Assembly: GCA_963781265.1 (NCBI GenBank)
Contig: CAWAFH010000018.1
Location: 186,001 to 250,000 of the forward strand
Source of the DNA: WHSW01 sp963781265
GTDB taxonomy: Bacteria > Actinomycetota > Thermoleophilia > Solirubrobacterales > 70-9
DNA length: 64,000 nucleotides
Reading direction: 5' to 3'
Shown: positions 55,408 to 64,000 of the stretch, in pieces
Layout of the letters: every line of letters begins with the position of its first letter
How positions within the stretch are numbered: the stretch's first letter is position 1
Notes under the pieces: generated by a model
What the model was told of the DNA's origin: nothing
The model's database searches: none
Seen by the model: the letters and a program-made list of their open reading frames with translations, nothing else
Translations under genes and position numbers: made by a program

Positions 55408-56055
55408 TTAGTGACCAGCCGAGCCGCGCTCGAGCAGCGCGGGCAACTGGGCCATCGAATCGAAACCCGTCGACCCGGGCGCGTCCGACGCCGCCGGGCC
55501 GAACCCGAAGGCCGCCATCCCGGCTGCCCGCGCCGCCTCGATCCCGAGCGCCGAGTCCTCGACCACCGCGCAGGTCGCCGATTCGTGCCCGAGCGCGGCA
55601 GCGGCGTGCAGGAAGAGGTCGGGCGCCGGCTTTCCACGATCGACCTCGGCGGCGCTGAAGATCCGTCCGGCGAATCGCTCCGCCAGCCCGCAGGACGCGA
55701 GCGTCACCTCCATCTTCGAGTGCGGCCCGTTCGAGGCGACGCAGGTCGCCGCTCCGGCGGCCTCGACCCGCTCGAGCGCCGCGAGCGCCCCCGGAACCGG
55801 CTCGCAGCGGGCCGCCAGCGCCTCGTTCTGGCGCCGCCGGTACTCGTCGGTGAAGCCCGCCGGCAGCTCGCTGCCGAGCTCGGCCTCGACCAGCGCGACC
55901 ACGTCTGGCCACCACATACCTATGTAGTCGCGCATGCACTCGTCGGTGGTCTTCGCGAGCCCGGCCTCGCCCAATGCGGTCGCCATCACCTCGCAGGTCA
56001 CGCGCTCGGAGTCGACCAGGACGCCGTCGCAATCGAAGATCACCAACTCGAACAA
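55408..56055 (-). CDS. HAD-superfamily phosphatase (beta-phosphoglucomutase/GPH-like)
   Basis: 215 residues. Motif I DCDGVLVDSE, motif II CVASNGPHSKME, motif III K in VDRGKPAPDLF and motif IV CAVVEDSALGIEAARAAG are complete. The cap domain is alpha-helical (subclass I). The substrate cannot be predicted. The start is TTG 56055, since no ATG or GTG precedes FELVIFDCDG in frame within the gap. Confidence 0.88.
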   Translation of the reverse strand: MFELVIFDCDGVLVDSERVTCEVMATALGEAGLAKTTDECMRDYIGMWWPDVVALVEAELGSELPAGFTDEYRRRQNEALAARCEPVPGALAALERVEAAGAATCVASNGPHSKMEVTLASCGLAERFAGRIFSAAEVDRGKPAPDLFLHAAAALGHESATCAVVEDSALGIEAARAAGMAAFGFGPAASDAPGSTGFDSMAQLPALLERGSAGH

Positions 56056-56097
56056 GCGGGCGAGGATAGGCCCGCGGCGGGGCTGAGTCGCCGCGCT

Positions 56098-56114
56098 GAC
56101 GGGCTACGCCCGTC
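56098..56114. repeat. short perfect hairpin GACGGGC-TAC-GCCCGTC
   Basis: 7-base arms around a TAC loop in the 110-base spacer between the divergent HAD and topA genes. There is no U-run on either strand, so it is a REP-like unit or protein site rather than a standard terminator. Confidence 0.5.
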
Positions 56115-56165
56115 CCCGGCGAGCCGTTTGGGGCCGTTCTGACCCCCTGCTACTCTCGCGCCGCT

Positions 56166-58466
56166 GTGAGGCTGATCATCACCGAGAAGAACAACTCCGC
56201 GAAGAAGATCGCCGAGATCCTGTCCGCGGGCGAGGCGAAGGCCGACGCCACCTACAAGGTGCCGTTCTACACCTGGACCGACTCCGACGGGGAGCAGATG
56301 ACCGTCGGGCTCAAGGGCCACGTGATGGGCGTCGCCTTCCCGGACGGCTACTCGAACTGGCAGGAGACCGACCTCCACGACCTGATCGACGCCGAGCTGG
56401 TGCCCGAGCCGACCGACAAGAACGTGGTCAAGGCCGTGCGCAAGCTCGCCAAGGGCGCGGACGAGATCGTGATCGCGACCGACTTCGACCGCGAGGGCGA
56501 GCTGATCGGGCTCGAGGCCCTGCAGCAGGTGCTCGACGTCAACCCGACGGTCGCCGCGGACGAGATCGGCGCCCGGCCGCCGGTCGCCCGCGCCCGCTAC
56601 TCGGCGCTCACGAAGGACGAGATCGAGCGTGCCTTCGGCGAGCTCGACCAGCTCTCCTACGACCTCGCCTACGCCGGCTCGGCCCGCCAGGACATCGACC
56701 TGATCTGGGGCGCGACGCTGACCCGCGCGGTCTCGCTCGCGAGCCGCCGCTTCGGCTCCAACTTCCTCTCGGTCGGCCGCGTCCAGAGCCCAACCCTGGC
56801 GCTGATCGTCGAGCGCGAGCTCGAGCGCCGCGCCCACGTCGCGAAGCCGTTCTGGGAGGTGTTCGCGAAGTTCGCCCACCCCGACGGCTCGTTCGAGGCC
56901 CACCACGCGACCGACAAGTTCTGGGACCGCGAGGAGGCCGACGCCGCCCTCGCCGGGACCAAGAGCCCGGGCGTGGTCAAGGAGGTGAGCTCGCGGCGCA
57001 ACACGCGCAAGCCGCCGACGCCGCTCAACACCACGGCGTTCACCACGGACGCCTCGAGCCGGCTCGGGATCACGCCGGCGGCGGCGATGCGGATCGCCGA
57101 GGACCTGTACATGGACGGCTTCATCTCCTATCCGCGCACCGACAACACCGTCTACCCGAAGTCGCTCAATACCAAGGAGCTGGTCGCCTCGCTGGTCCGG
57201 ATCCCCGACTTCGAGGCCGCCAGGGGGCTGCTCGACAAGCCGCTCGAGCCAACCCGCGGCAAGAAGGAGACCACCGACCACCCGCCGATCTACCCGACGC
57301 AGGCGATCTACCCCGGCGCTCTCGAGGGCCCGAAGAAGCGCGTCTACGAGCTCGTCGTGCGCCGCTTCCTCGCCACCTTCAGCCCGCCGATGATCACCGA
57401 GTCGACCCGCGCCGACATCGAGGCTGGCTCGGAGACCTACTTCGTGCGCGGCTCGGTCGTCGTCGACCCCGGCTACGCCGGCATCTACACCTACGCGCGC
57501 TCCTCCGACGAGGAGATCCCGAAGCTCGAGGAGGGGCAGAGCCTCGACCTCGACGGCGACCCGTGGATCGTCGACAAGGAGACGCAGCCGCCGTCGCGGA
57601 TCAGCCAGGGCAAGCTGATCGAGCTGATGGAGGAGCGCGGCCTCGGGACCAAGGCCACCCGCGCCGAGATCATCCAGAAGCTCTACGACCGCGGCTACGT
57701 GTTCTCGAACCCGCCCGAGCCATCGGAGACCGGGATCGCGATGTACAAGGCGTTCCACGACTACGTGCCGCGGATGGCCACCCCCGAGATGACCGCCGAG
57801 CTCGAGTACGACATGGACAAGATCGCCGCCGGCGAGACCTCCAAGGACGAGGTCGTGCGGATCAGCCGCGAGATGCTCCACGAGACCACGACCGAGCTCG
57901 AGTCGAAGAAGGACGACCTCGCGAAGCAGATCTGGGCCGGGATGGACGAGGACAAGTTCCTCGGCCCGTGCAAGGTCTGCGAGGAGGCCGGGCGCAAGCG
58001 TGAGAACGGCGAGCCCAACCGGCTGCGGATCATCGATCTGAAGGGCGGCAAGCGGATGTACGGCTGCGAGGGCTGGAACCGCGACGACCCCGAGTCGCCG
58101 GACTCCTGTCGCGTCAGCGGGCCGCTGCCCGGCCGCTTCTTCGAGCTCTGGCGGCTCGAGGAGGTCTGCTCGGTCTGCGGCGAGCGCCCGCGGCTGACGG
58201 TCAAGAAGCGCGGCCCGGGGCGCCCCTGGAAGCTCTGCCTCAACGACGACTGCCCGACGATGGTGGAGATGCGCGAGAAGCGCGCCGAGCGCGAGGCCCA
58301 GAAGGAGGCTCGCGAGCAGGCGAAGGCCACGGCGGAGGACGGCACGGGCGAGGCCGGTGCCGACCCGGAGGAGCCGCGTCCGGCGACGGAGCGCGGCGGC
58401 CGCCGGCGGCCGAAGAAGCCCGCGCCGACGACCGCGCGGACGAAGCGGGCCCGCTCGAAGACCTAG
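56166..58466 (+). CDS. topA: DNA topoisomerase I, type IA (archaeal-like)
   Basis: 766 residues. The Toprim domain MRLIITEKNNSAKKIAEIL with IATDFDREGELIG (acidic triad), then SVGRVQSPTL, the active-site FISYPRTDN (Tyr about 322) and GLGTKATRAEIIQKLYDRGYV. A zinc-binding C-terminus follows (CKVCEE ... CEGWN ... CSVCGE ... CLNDDCP), then a Lys/Arg/Ala tail. The MRLIITEK start and domain order resemble archaeal TopA more than the standard bacterial enzyme. The start is GTG 56166. tmk and holB follow within 9 bases or by overlap, so they form one operon. Confidence 0.93.
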   Translation: MRLIITEKNNSAKKIAEILSAGEAKADATYKVPFYTWTDSDGEQMTVGLKGHVMGVAFPDGYSNWQETDLHDLIDAELVPEPTDKNVVKAVRKLAKGADEIVIATDFDREGELIGLEALQQVLDVNPTVAADEIGARPPVARARYSALTKDEIERAFGELDQLSYDLAYAGSARQDIDLIWGATLTRAVSLASRRFGSNFLSVGRVQSPTLALIVERELERRAHVAKPFWEVFAKFAHPDGSFEAHHATDKFWDREEADAALAGTKSPGVVKEVSSRRNTRKPPTPLNTTAFTTDASSRLGITPAAAMRIAEDLYMDGFISYPRTDNTVYPKSLNTKELVASLVRIPDFEAARGLLDKPLEPTRGKKETTDHPPIYPTQAIYPGALEGPKKRVYELVVRRFLATFSPPMITESTRADIEAGSETYFVRGSVVVDPGYAGIYTYARSSDEEIPKLEEGQSLDLDGDPWIVDKETQPPSRISQGKLIELMEERGLGTKATRAEIIQKLYDRGYVFSNPPEPSETGIAMYKAFHDYVPRMATPEMTAELEYDMDKIAAGETSKDEVVRISREMLHETTTELESKKDDLAKQIWAGMDEDKFLGPCKVCEEAGRKRENGEPNRLRIIDLKGGKRMYGCEGWNRDDPESPDSCRVSGPLPGRFFELWRLEEVCSVCGERPRLTVKKRGPGRPWKLCLNDDCPTMVEMREKRAEREAQKEAREQAKATAEDGTGEAGADPEEPRPATERGGRRRPKKPAPTTARTKRARSKT

Positions 58467-58474
58467 CGGGCGCC

Positions 58475-59071
58475 GTGTTCATCACCCTCGAGGGCATCGA
58501 CCGCTCCGGCAAGTCCACGCACGCGGCGCTCCTCGCCGACGCCCTCGGCCCCCGGACCAGGCTCCTGCGCGAGCCGGGCGGCACGGACGCGGGCGAGCGC
58601 ATCCGCGGCCTGCTGCGCGATCCGGCGGTCGCGCTCGATCCGCGCACGGAGCTGATGCTGTTCAGCGCCGCGCGCGCCCAACTCGTGGCCGAGGTGATCG
58701 AGCCCGCGCGCGCCGCCGGCGAGGACGTCGTCTGCGACCGCTTCATCGACTCGACGGTCGCCTACCAGGGGATCGCCCGCGGGCTCGGGGCGGAGTTCGT
58801 CGAGCGCGTCAACGCGCTCGTGGTGGGCGAGTGCGTCCCTGACCTGACCGTGCTCCTGCGAGTCGACCCGGACGTCGCCGCGCAGCGCCACGGCGATGGC
58901 TCGGATCGCTTCGAGCTGGAGGGGATCGAGTTCCAGCGCCGCGTCGCCGCCGCCTACGACGAGCTCGCCGAACGTCACCCCGACCGGATCGCGGTGCTCG
59001 ACGGCGCGGGCGACGTGGGCGAGATCGCCGCGCGGCTGCTCGCGCTGGTCGCCGAACGGCGAGCCGGATGA
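58475..59071 (+). CDS. tmk: thymidylate kinase
   Basis: 198 residues. P-loop EGIDRSGKST, DRx motif CDRFIDSTVAYQG, and lid region GDGSDRFELEGIEFQRRV. It phosphorylates dTMP to dTDP. The start is GTG 58475, 9 bases after topA; the stop overlaps the holB start by 4 bases (ATGA). Confidence 0.96.
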   Translation: MFITLEGIDRSGKSTHAALLADALGPRTRLLREPGGTDAGERIRGLLRDPAVALDPRTELMLFSAARAQLVAEVIEPARAAGEDVVCDRFIDSTVAYQGIARGLGAEFVERVNALVVGECVPDLTVLLRVDPDVAAQRHGDGSDRFELEGIEFQRRVAAAYDELAERHPDRIAVLDGAGDVGEIAARLLALVAERRAG

Positions 59072-60196
59072 GCGCGCCCGCCGCGCTCCTCGAGGCCACG
59101 GCCGACCAGCCGGCCGCTCGCGTTGCCCTCGCGGCCGCCGCGGCGGATCCCTTTCACGCCTACCTGCTGGCCGGGCCGCCGGGCGCCGGCAAGGCGGCGG
59201 CCGCGCGGGCGCTCGCGGCCGAGCTGCTGGCCGCGGGCGCTCCCGACCCGGCCGACGCCCGCCGGCGTGCGCTGGCCGATCCCTCGCCGCACCCGGACCT
59301 GGTCTGGCTGCGCCCGCCCGGGATCCAGCATCTGGTCGAGACCGTCCGGGAGCGGGTGATCGCCCAGGTCGTCTACCGGCCGTTCGAGGGCGAGCGCCGC
59401 GTGTTCGTGATCGAGGCCGCCGAGGCGATGGCCGAGGAGAGCCAGAACGCGCTCCTGAAGACGCTCGAGGAGCCGCCGGCGTTCGCCCACCTGATCCTGA
59501 TCACGGCCGAGCCCGAGGCGTTGCTCGAGACGGTGCGCTCCCGCTGCCAGGAGGTCCGCTTCGCCCGGCTGGGGCCTGACGCGGTGGAGGCGCGGCTGGC
59601 GGGGGCGGGCGAGCCCGCCGAGCGCCGCGCCGCCGCGCGCCTGTGCGACGGCGACGCGGTCCGGGCCGCCTTCCTGCTCGAGCCCGAGGGGCGCGAGCTG
59701 CGCGACGCGGTCGAGGCGCTGGTCCGCGGGATGCGGACCGGCTCGCTGGTCGGGGCGCCGTGGGAGGCGCTGGCCGCCGCCGCCGACGCGGCCGGCGAGC
59801 GCGAGGCGGCGGCGGTCCGCGAGGCCGCCGAGCGCGCCGAGGAGGAGGCGGCGGAGCGCGGTGGCCCGGCTGCGCGACGCCGCCAGCGCGAGGCCGAGGA
59901 GGGCGCGAAGCGAGCCGCGCGGCGCGCGCGCAACGCGACCCTCGACCTCGGGCTCGGCCTGGTCGCGGCCTGGATGCGCGATCTGGTCGCGGTCGCCGAG
60001 CGCGCCCCCGAGCTCGTCCTCAACTCCGACCGCGCCGCCCGAGCTCGCCGAGCTCGCCGCCGGGCTCGAGCCGCGCCGCGCGCGCCGCGCCGGCGAGCTC
60101 GTGATGGAGACCCGCCGCCGGCTCACCGTGAACGTGTCCGAGACGCTGGCGCTGGAGGCGCTCGCCTTCCGGGTCGAGTACCTGCTGAGCCGCTGA
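59068..60196 (+). CDS. holB: DNA polymerase III delta-prime subunit-like, apparent +1 frameshift
   Basis: Clamp-loader subunit: YLLAGPPGAGKAAAARALAAEL (P-loop region), FVIEAAEAMAEESQNALLKTLEEPP and TVRSRCQEVRF are typical. From ATG 59068 the frame is good to VLNSDRAA; then the frame turns Arg-rich while the next frame continues ELAELAAGLEPRRARRAGELVMETRRRL ... FRVEYLLSR to TGA 60196. Removing one base from the CCC run at 60038-60040 restores a 375-residue protein. As written the sequence would end at 60360 with a foreign tail overlapping the esterase start. A single-base indel error is likely. Confidence 0.85.
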
Positions 60197-60356
60197 TGCG
60201 CCAGCGCCTCATCGAACGCGGGCACGTTCCTCCCGGAGCGCCGAGAGGCGGCTTTCTACCGCTGTGCGTTAGTAACCCGCCGCTCGACGAGAGCTGCGGC
60301 TCGGCCGCCTCGGGGCGGGCCGCTCCGAACGCCGGCCCGGGGTGTTTGCTGGGTCG

Positions 60357-61538
60357 ATGAGGCTGCGCCCGCTCGCAATCGCGACGTTGCTCGCAGCGGC
60401 CGCGCTCGCGCTGCCGGGTGGCGCGAGCGCCGCGGTTGCGACGCCCGGCGTCTCGTACGACCTCGGCTCGCCGCCCGCGGACCCGGACGACAACGCGCTC
60501 GACATCTACGTCCCCGATGGCGCCGCGTCCACCGACTCGCGCCCGGTGATCGTCTACGTCCACGGCGGCGCCTGGCGCACCGGGGACAAGTCGAACCAGA
60601 TCGGGCGCAAGGTCAGCCTGTTCACGGGCGCCGGCTACGTCTTCGTCAGCGTCAACTACCGCCTCTCGCCCGCCGACCCGACCACCCTCGACCCCGGCCG
60701 GGTCAAGTTCCCCGACCATCCGGCGGACGTGGGCGAGGCGCTCGGCTGGATCTCCGACCACATCGGCGAGTACGGCGGCGACCCGACCCGGCTCGGCCTG
60801 ATCGGCCACTCGGCGGGGGCCCACCTGGTGTCGCTGGTGACCACGGATCCGAGCTACGTCGGGGCGCACGGCGTCGAGCCGTGGCAGATCGTGGGGACGG
60901 TGGCGCTCGACAGCGACGCGTACGTCGTCGCCGACCGGATCAGCGAGCTGCCGCCCAGCGGGAGGGACGTGTACTACAACGCCTTCGGCACGCCGGCCGA
61001 GGACGCCGCGACCGGCTCGTGGGCGGCGGCATCCCCGCAGTTGTTCGCCGATTCGGGCGACCCGCGCTTTCTGCTCGTCACCCAGTCCAACCCGGCGCGG
61101 CTCAACGACAACCGGGCGATGGCGAGCGCGCTCGGCCAGGACCCGGCCGGCGTCTTCGTCGCCCCCTATGACCACGAGGGCATCAACGATGCGGTCGGCG
61201 GCGCCGGCGACACGGCCGGCGAGACCGCGGCGATCATGGCGTTCTATGCCGATCGGATCGCGGCTGCGGTCGACCCGAAGGCGAAGCTGCGCAAGCACCC
61301 GGCCGCGCGGGTCCGCAGCGACCGGCGGCGGACCCGGGTCAGCTTCAAGCTCGCCTCGCCCGAGGCCGGCGCGAGCTTCGAGTGCCGGCTCGATTCGCGC
61401 AAGCTGAAGCCGTGCAAGGCGAAGCGTTCGTACACGGCCGGTCGCGGCCGTCACACGTTCCGCTACCGGGCGCTGCTCGCGAACGGGAGGCCCGGCCCGC
61501 AGCAGGCGTTTTCGTTCCGGGTCACGGTGGCTGGATAA
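60357..61538 (+). CDS. secreted alpha/beta-hydrolase esterase with C-terminal Ig-like domain
   Basis: 393 residues. Signal LAIATLLAAAALALPGGASA. HGG oxyanion motif YVHGGAWRTGDKS, nucleophile GHSAG (Ser about 152) and YDHEGINDAV near the catalytic His are of the hormone-sensitive-lipase/carboxylesterase type. The last about 75 residues (RTRVSFKLASPEAGASFECRLD, GRHTFRYRALLANGRPG) are a beta-sandwich repeat common on actinobacterial secreted proteins. Start ATG 60357. Confidence 0.85.
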   Translation: MRLRPLAIATLLAAAALALPGGASAAVATPGVSYDLGSPPADPDDNALDIYVPDGAASTDSRPVIVYVHGGAWRTGDKSNQIGRKVSLFTGAGYVFVSVNYRLSPADPTTLDPGRVKFPDHPADVGEALGWISDHIGEYGGDPTRLGLIGHSAGAHLVSLVTTDPSYVGAHGVEPWQIVGTVALDSDAYVVADRISELPPSGRDVYYNAFGTPAEDAATGSWAAASPQLFADSGDPRFLLVTQSNPARLNDNRAMASALGQDPAGVFVAPYDHEGINDAVGGAGDTAGETAAIMAFYADRIAAAVDPKAKLRKHPAARVRSDRRRTRVSFKLASPEAGASFECRLDSRKLKPCKAKRSYTAGRGRHTFRYRALLANGRPGPQQAFSFRVTVAG

Positions 61539-61550
61539 TCCCGCCCACCC

Positions 61551-63296
61551 GTGCCGCCTGACAGCTCGACCGTGATCCGCTCAGTGCGCCGCCGGCCGTT
61601 CGGCGTCCGCCTCTATCTCGCGGTCGCGTTCGCGGCGGTCGCGCTGATCACCGCCGGCCTGGCCTACCTGCTCGTCTCCGACACCGGTCAGCAGGCCGCC
61701 GACGAGGACCTGACCCAGCTCGCGGTGGGCCGGACGGTGGGTCTCGCCGACGAGATCGGCAACCGCCCCCCGCGCGCCGCCGCAGCGACCCTGGCCGGGA
61801 TCGCCGAGCAGGGCTACTCGGCCTGGGTCTTCGACGACCAGGGCGCGCTGACCACGGCGAACACCTCGCGCGGGGTCGAGCTCCTCGAGGTGCCGGGCGG
61901 CCGCCGCGGCGTGCGCGCCGCGCTGATCGGCAGCCGCTACATCGACGAGCTCCCCGGCGGCGTCACGATCGCGGCGGTGCCGATCTTCCGCGACGGCGCG
62001 ATCGACGGCGCGATCCTCGGCCGGTCGGTCCGCTCGCCCGAGATCCAGCAGGCGATCGACGCGCTGCGCGGCGACCGCCTCACCGCGCTCGCGGTCGCCG
62101 TGATCGTCGCGGTCTTCGTCTCGTTCCTGATCGCGAGCGCGATCACCTCCCGGGTCAAGCGCCTCGCCGAGAGCGCCGCGCGGATCAGCGAAGGCGAGCT
62201 CGACGAGCCGCTCGAAGGCGCCGGCGGCCGCGACGAGATCACCGATCTCGGTCGCGCCCTGGAGACGATGCGCGGAGCGCTGCGCCAGACCTTCAGCGCC
62301 CTGCGCGAGGAGCGCGACCGGCTCTCGGCGATCTTCGAGGCGCTCTCCGATGCGGTCATGGTCGTCAGCCCGGACGGCGAGGTCCGCTTCTCGAACGCCT
62401 CGGCCCGCGACCTGATCGACGACGACGGGAAGGCGATCGGGCCGCTGACGCCGTGGCTGCGCCGCGCCGCCCGGCGGCCGGTGATCGAGAACGACGCGCT
62501 GTTGGTCGGCGACCGCGTCTACTCGCTGAACGCCCGCCAGCTGCCGGCCGAAGGGGCCGTGCTCGCCGTCGTGCGGGACCGCACCGAGGAGCTGCGCCGC
62601 GAGGTCGCCGAGCGTGAGTTCGTCTCCAACGCCGCGCACGAGCTGCGCAACCCGATCGCCGGAATCTCCGGCGCGATCGAGGTCCTGCGCGCCGGCGCCA
62701 AGGACGACCCGGAGGCCCGCGAGCACTTCCTGAGCAGGCTGTCCGACGACTCCGAGCGGATCAGCCGTCTGACCGAGTCGCTGCTCACGCTGGCGCGGAT
62801 GGAGGCGGTCGGCGAGGGCGGCGCCGAGGCGCTCGACGTCGGGCTCGTCGTCGAGGAGTCGACCGAGGCGGTCGCTGCTCCGGAGGGGATCGAGGTCGAC
62901 GTCGACGTCAGCGGTGACGTCGCCGCGCGCGGCGACCGGGTCCTGCTGCGGCAGGTGCTGATCGGCCTGCTCACGAACGCGTTCAAGAACACGCCGGCGC
63001 CGGGCCGGGTGACGATCCGGGCCCGCGGCGGGCGCCGCGGCGAGGACGCGGTCCGGGTCGAGGTGATCGACACGGGCAGCGGGATCGCCGCGAGCGAGAT
63101 CGACCGGATCTTCGAGCGCTTCTACCGCGGCTCCGGCTCGCTCGAGCAGGAGGGCTTCGGGCTTGGGCTCTCGATCGCTAAACGGATGGTCGATGTGATG
63201 GGAGGCGAGATTGGGGTCGAATCGGTCGAGGGAGAGGGGAGCACGTTCTGGGTGCGCCTGCGCGCGGCGCAACCGGCGTCGACCCCTGTAGCGTGA
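61551..63296 (+). CDS. membrane sensor histidine kinase
   Basis: 581 residues. Membrane helix YLAVAFAAVALITAGLAYLLV, an extracytoplasmic sensor of about 140 residues, helix ALAVAVIVAVFVSFLIASAI, HAMP (RVKRLAESAARISEGELDEPL), PAS-like segment (IFEALSDAVMVVSPDGEVRFSNASA), HisKA with phospho-acceptor His at about 363 (NAAHELRNPIAGISG), and HATPase with N box LLTNAFKNTPAPG, G1 DTGSGI and G2 GFGLGLSIAKRM. The start is GTG 61551, 12 bases after the esterase. It pairs with the next response regulator. Confidence 0.94.
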   Translation: MPPDSSTVIRSVRRRPFGVRLYLAVAFAAVALITAGLAYLLVSDTGQQAADEDLTQLAVGRTVGLADEIGNRPPRAAAATLAGIAEQGYSAWVFDDQGALTTANTSRGVELLEVPGGRRGVRAALIGSRYIDELPGGVTIAAVPIFRDGAIDGAILGRSVRSPEIQQAIDALRGDRLTALAVAVIVAVFVSFLIASAITSRVKRLAESAARISEGELDEPLEGAGGRDEITDLGRALETMRGALRQTFSALREERDRLSAIFEALSDAVMVVSPDGEVRFSNASARDLIDDDGKAIGPLTPWLRRAARRPVIENDALLVGDRVYSLNARQLPAEGAVLAVVRDRTEELRREVAEREFVSNAAHELRNPIAGISGAIEVLRAGAKDDPEAREHFLSRLSDDSERISRLTESLLTLARMEAVGEGGAEALDVGLVVEESTEAVAAPEGIEVDVDVSGDVAARGDRVLLRQVLIGLLTNAFKNTPAPGRVTIRARGGRRGEDAVRVEVIDTGSGIAASEIDRIFERFYRGSGSLEQEGFGLGLSIAKRMVDVMGGEIGVESVEGEGSTFWVRLRAAQPASTPVA

Positions 63297-63305
63297 GCGC
63301 CGCTC

Positions 63306-64000
63306 ATGAACCGGATCCTGATCGCAGATGACGAGCCCTCGGTGCGCGACGCCGTCGGCTACGCGCTGGGCCAGGAGGGCTTCGCGGTCACCGTCGCCGT
63401 CGACGGCGACGACGCGGACGCCAAGCTCGGCGGTCAGGACCCGGGCTACGACCTGCTGATCCTCGACATCATGATGCCCGGCCGCTCGGGCCTCGACATC
63501 TGCCGGGACGTGCGCGCCCGCAGCCCGGTCCCGATCATCCTGCTGACCGCCAAGGACCAGGAGGTCGACAAGGTCGTCGGGCTCGAGGTCGGCGCCGACG
63601 ACTACGTGACCAAGCCGTTCTCGGTCCGCGAGCTGATCGGCCGGGTGCGCGCCCAGCTGCGCCGCCGCGAGCTCGACCGCTCGAGCACCGTGACCGAGGC
63701 GAAGACGATCGACGCCGGCCCCGTGAAGATCGACCTCGCCCGCCATCTGGTCTCGATCCGCGGCGAGCCCGTCAACCTGACGCGCTCGGAGTTTCAGGTC
63801 CTGCGCCTGCTCGCCGAGCGCCCCGGGCAGGTGTTCAGCCGGCTCGAGATCATGGAGGAGCTCTGGCAGTCGGAGTTCTCGGGCGACGTCCGCGCCTGCG
63901 ACGTCCACATCTCGAACCTGCGCCAGAAGGTCGAGCGCGACCCGCAGGATCCCGAGCTCGTGCTCACCGTGCGCGGGGTCGGCTACAAGCTCGCCGACGG
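63306..64000 (+). CDS. OmpR/PhoB-family response regulator (3' end at window edge)
   Basis: 231 complete codons. Receiver ILIADDEPSVRDAVGYAL with phospho-acceptor LLILDIMMPG (Asp about 54) and YVTKPFSVREL; then a winged-helix domain with VNLTRSEFQVLRLLAERPGQVFSR and DVRACDVHISNLRQKVERD ... VRGVGYKL. It is nearly complete: only a few C-terminal codons are likely missing. It is the cognate regulator of the upstream kinase (9-base gap). Confidence 0.94.
   Translation, partial: MNRILIADDEPSVRDAVGYALGQEGFAVTVAVDGDDADAKLGGQDPGYDLLILDIMMPGRSGLDICRDVRARSPVPIILLTAKDQEVDKVVGLEVGADDYVTKPFSVRELIGRVRAQLRRRELDRSSTVTEAKTIDAGPVKIDLARHLVSIRGEPVNLTRSEFQVLRLLAERPGQVFSRLEIMEELWQSEFSGDVRACDVHISNLRQKVERDPQDPELVLTVRGVGYKLAD

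Overview
The window is a very GC-rich (roughly 70 % by eye) bacterial chromosome segment with strong G/C preference at third codon positions, many GTG/TTG starts and tightly overlapping operon genes. The mix of a 14-gene complex I operon, an adenosylcobalamin-dependent ribonucleotide reductase with nrdR, an archaeal-style topoisomerase I next to tmk and holB, a fused receiver/thioredoxin-reductase-like protein and several secreted proteins fits a high-GC actinobacterium, most likely class Thermoleophilia (Solirubrobacterales-like). The taxon is an inference from gene content, not from a marker RNA. I found no rRNA, tRNA or CRISPR array.

Layout. 1-8.7 kb: a divergent catabolic-looking locus with a FAD oxidoreductase (cut by the window edge), a dimethylformamidase-like protein and a class III aminotransferase on the minus strand, facing a polyamine-type solute-binding lipoprotein, a Tat-exported DUF839/PhoX-like protein, a second class III aminotransferase and a cupin. 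8.7-9.8 kb: a secreted beta-helix protein. 10.3-25.8 kb: the complete nuoA-N operon on the minus strand, peppered with short dispersed repeats at gene junctions and one long palindrome inside nuoG; nuoE carries an apparent one-base insertion that fuses it in frame to nuoF. 25.9-37.6 kb: housekeeping and signalling genes (flavin reductase, cytochrome c lipoprotein, serS, msrB, thioesterase, a LuxR-type regulator preceded by a strongly structured leader, membrane proteins, a duplicated-domain protein with a Gly/Arg-rich head, a sigma-70 factor, lon). 37.7-46.5 kb: AlkZ-like DNA glycosylase, secreted peptidase-like hydrolase, an arginine deiminase operon (transporter-arcA-arcC) in which arcB is reduced to a 34-codon in-frame remnant, and a secreted GH1 glycosidase with an EF-hand-like loop. 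46.5-50.1 kb: a metal-type permease behind a CsoR-like palindrome, a decayed IS481-type element, and the receiver/TrxR fusion. 50.2-64 kb: nrdJ-nrdR with a candidate NrdR box, hemolysin III homologue, siroheme-type dehydrogenase, HAD phosphatase, topA-tmk-holB (holB frameshifted), an esterase, and a histidine kinase/response regulator pair running off the right edge.

How the genes fit together. The nuo operon gives a proton-pumping NADH:quinone oxidoreductase. NrdJ makes dNTPs independently of oxygen and is probably repressed by the adjacent NrdR. The arc genes would convert arginine to citrulline, and carbamoyl phosphate to ATP, but the linking ornithine carbamoyltransferase step is missing locally. 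The most unusual items are non-coding or degenerate: repeats whose first three bases are the stop codon of the gene they follow, a leader with mutually exclusive hairpins at 30.06-30.20 kb, the in-frame palindromic insert in nuoG, and the miniature arcB remnant.
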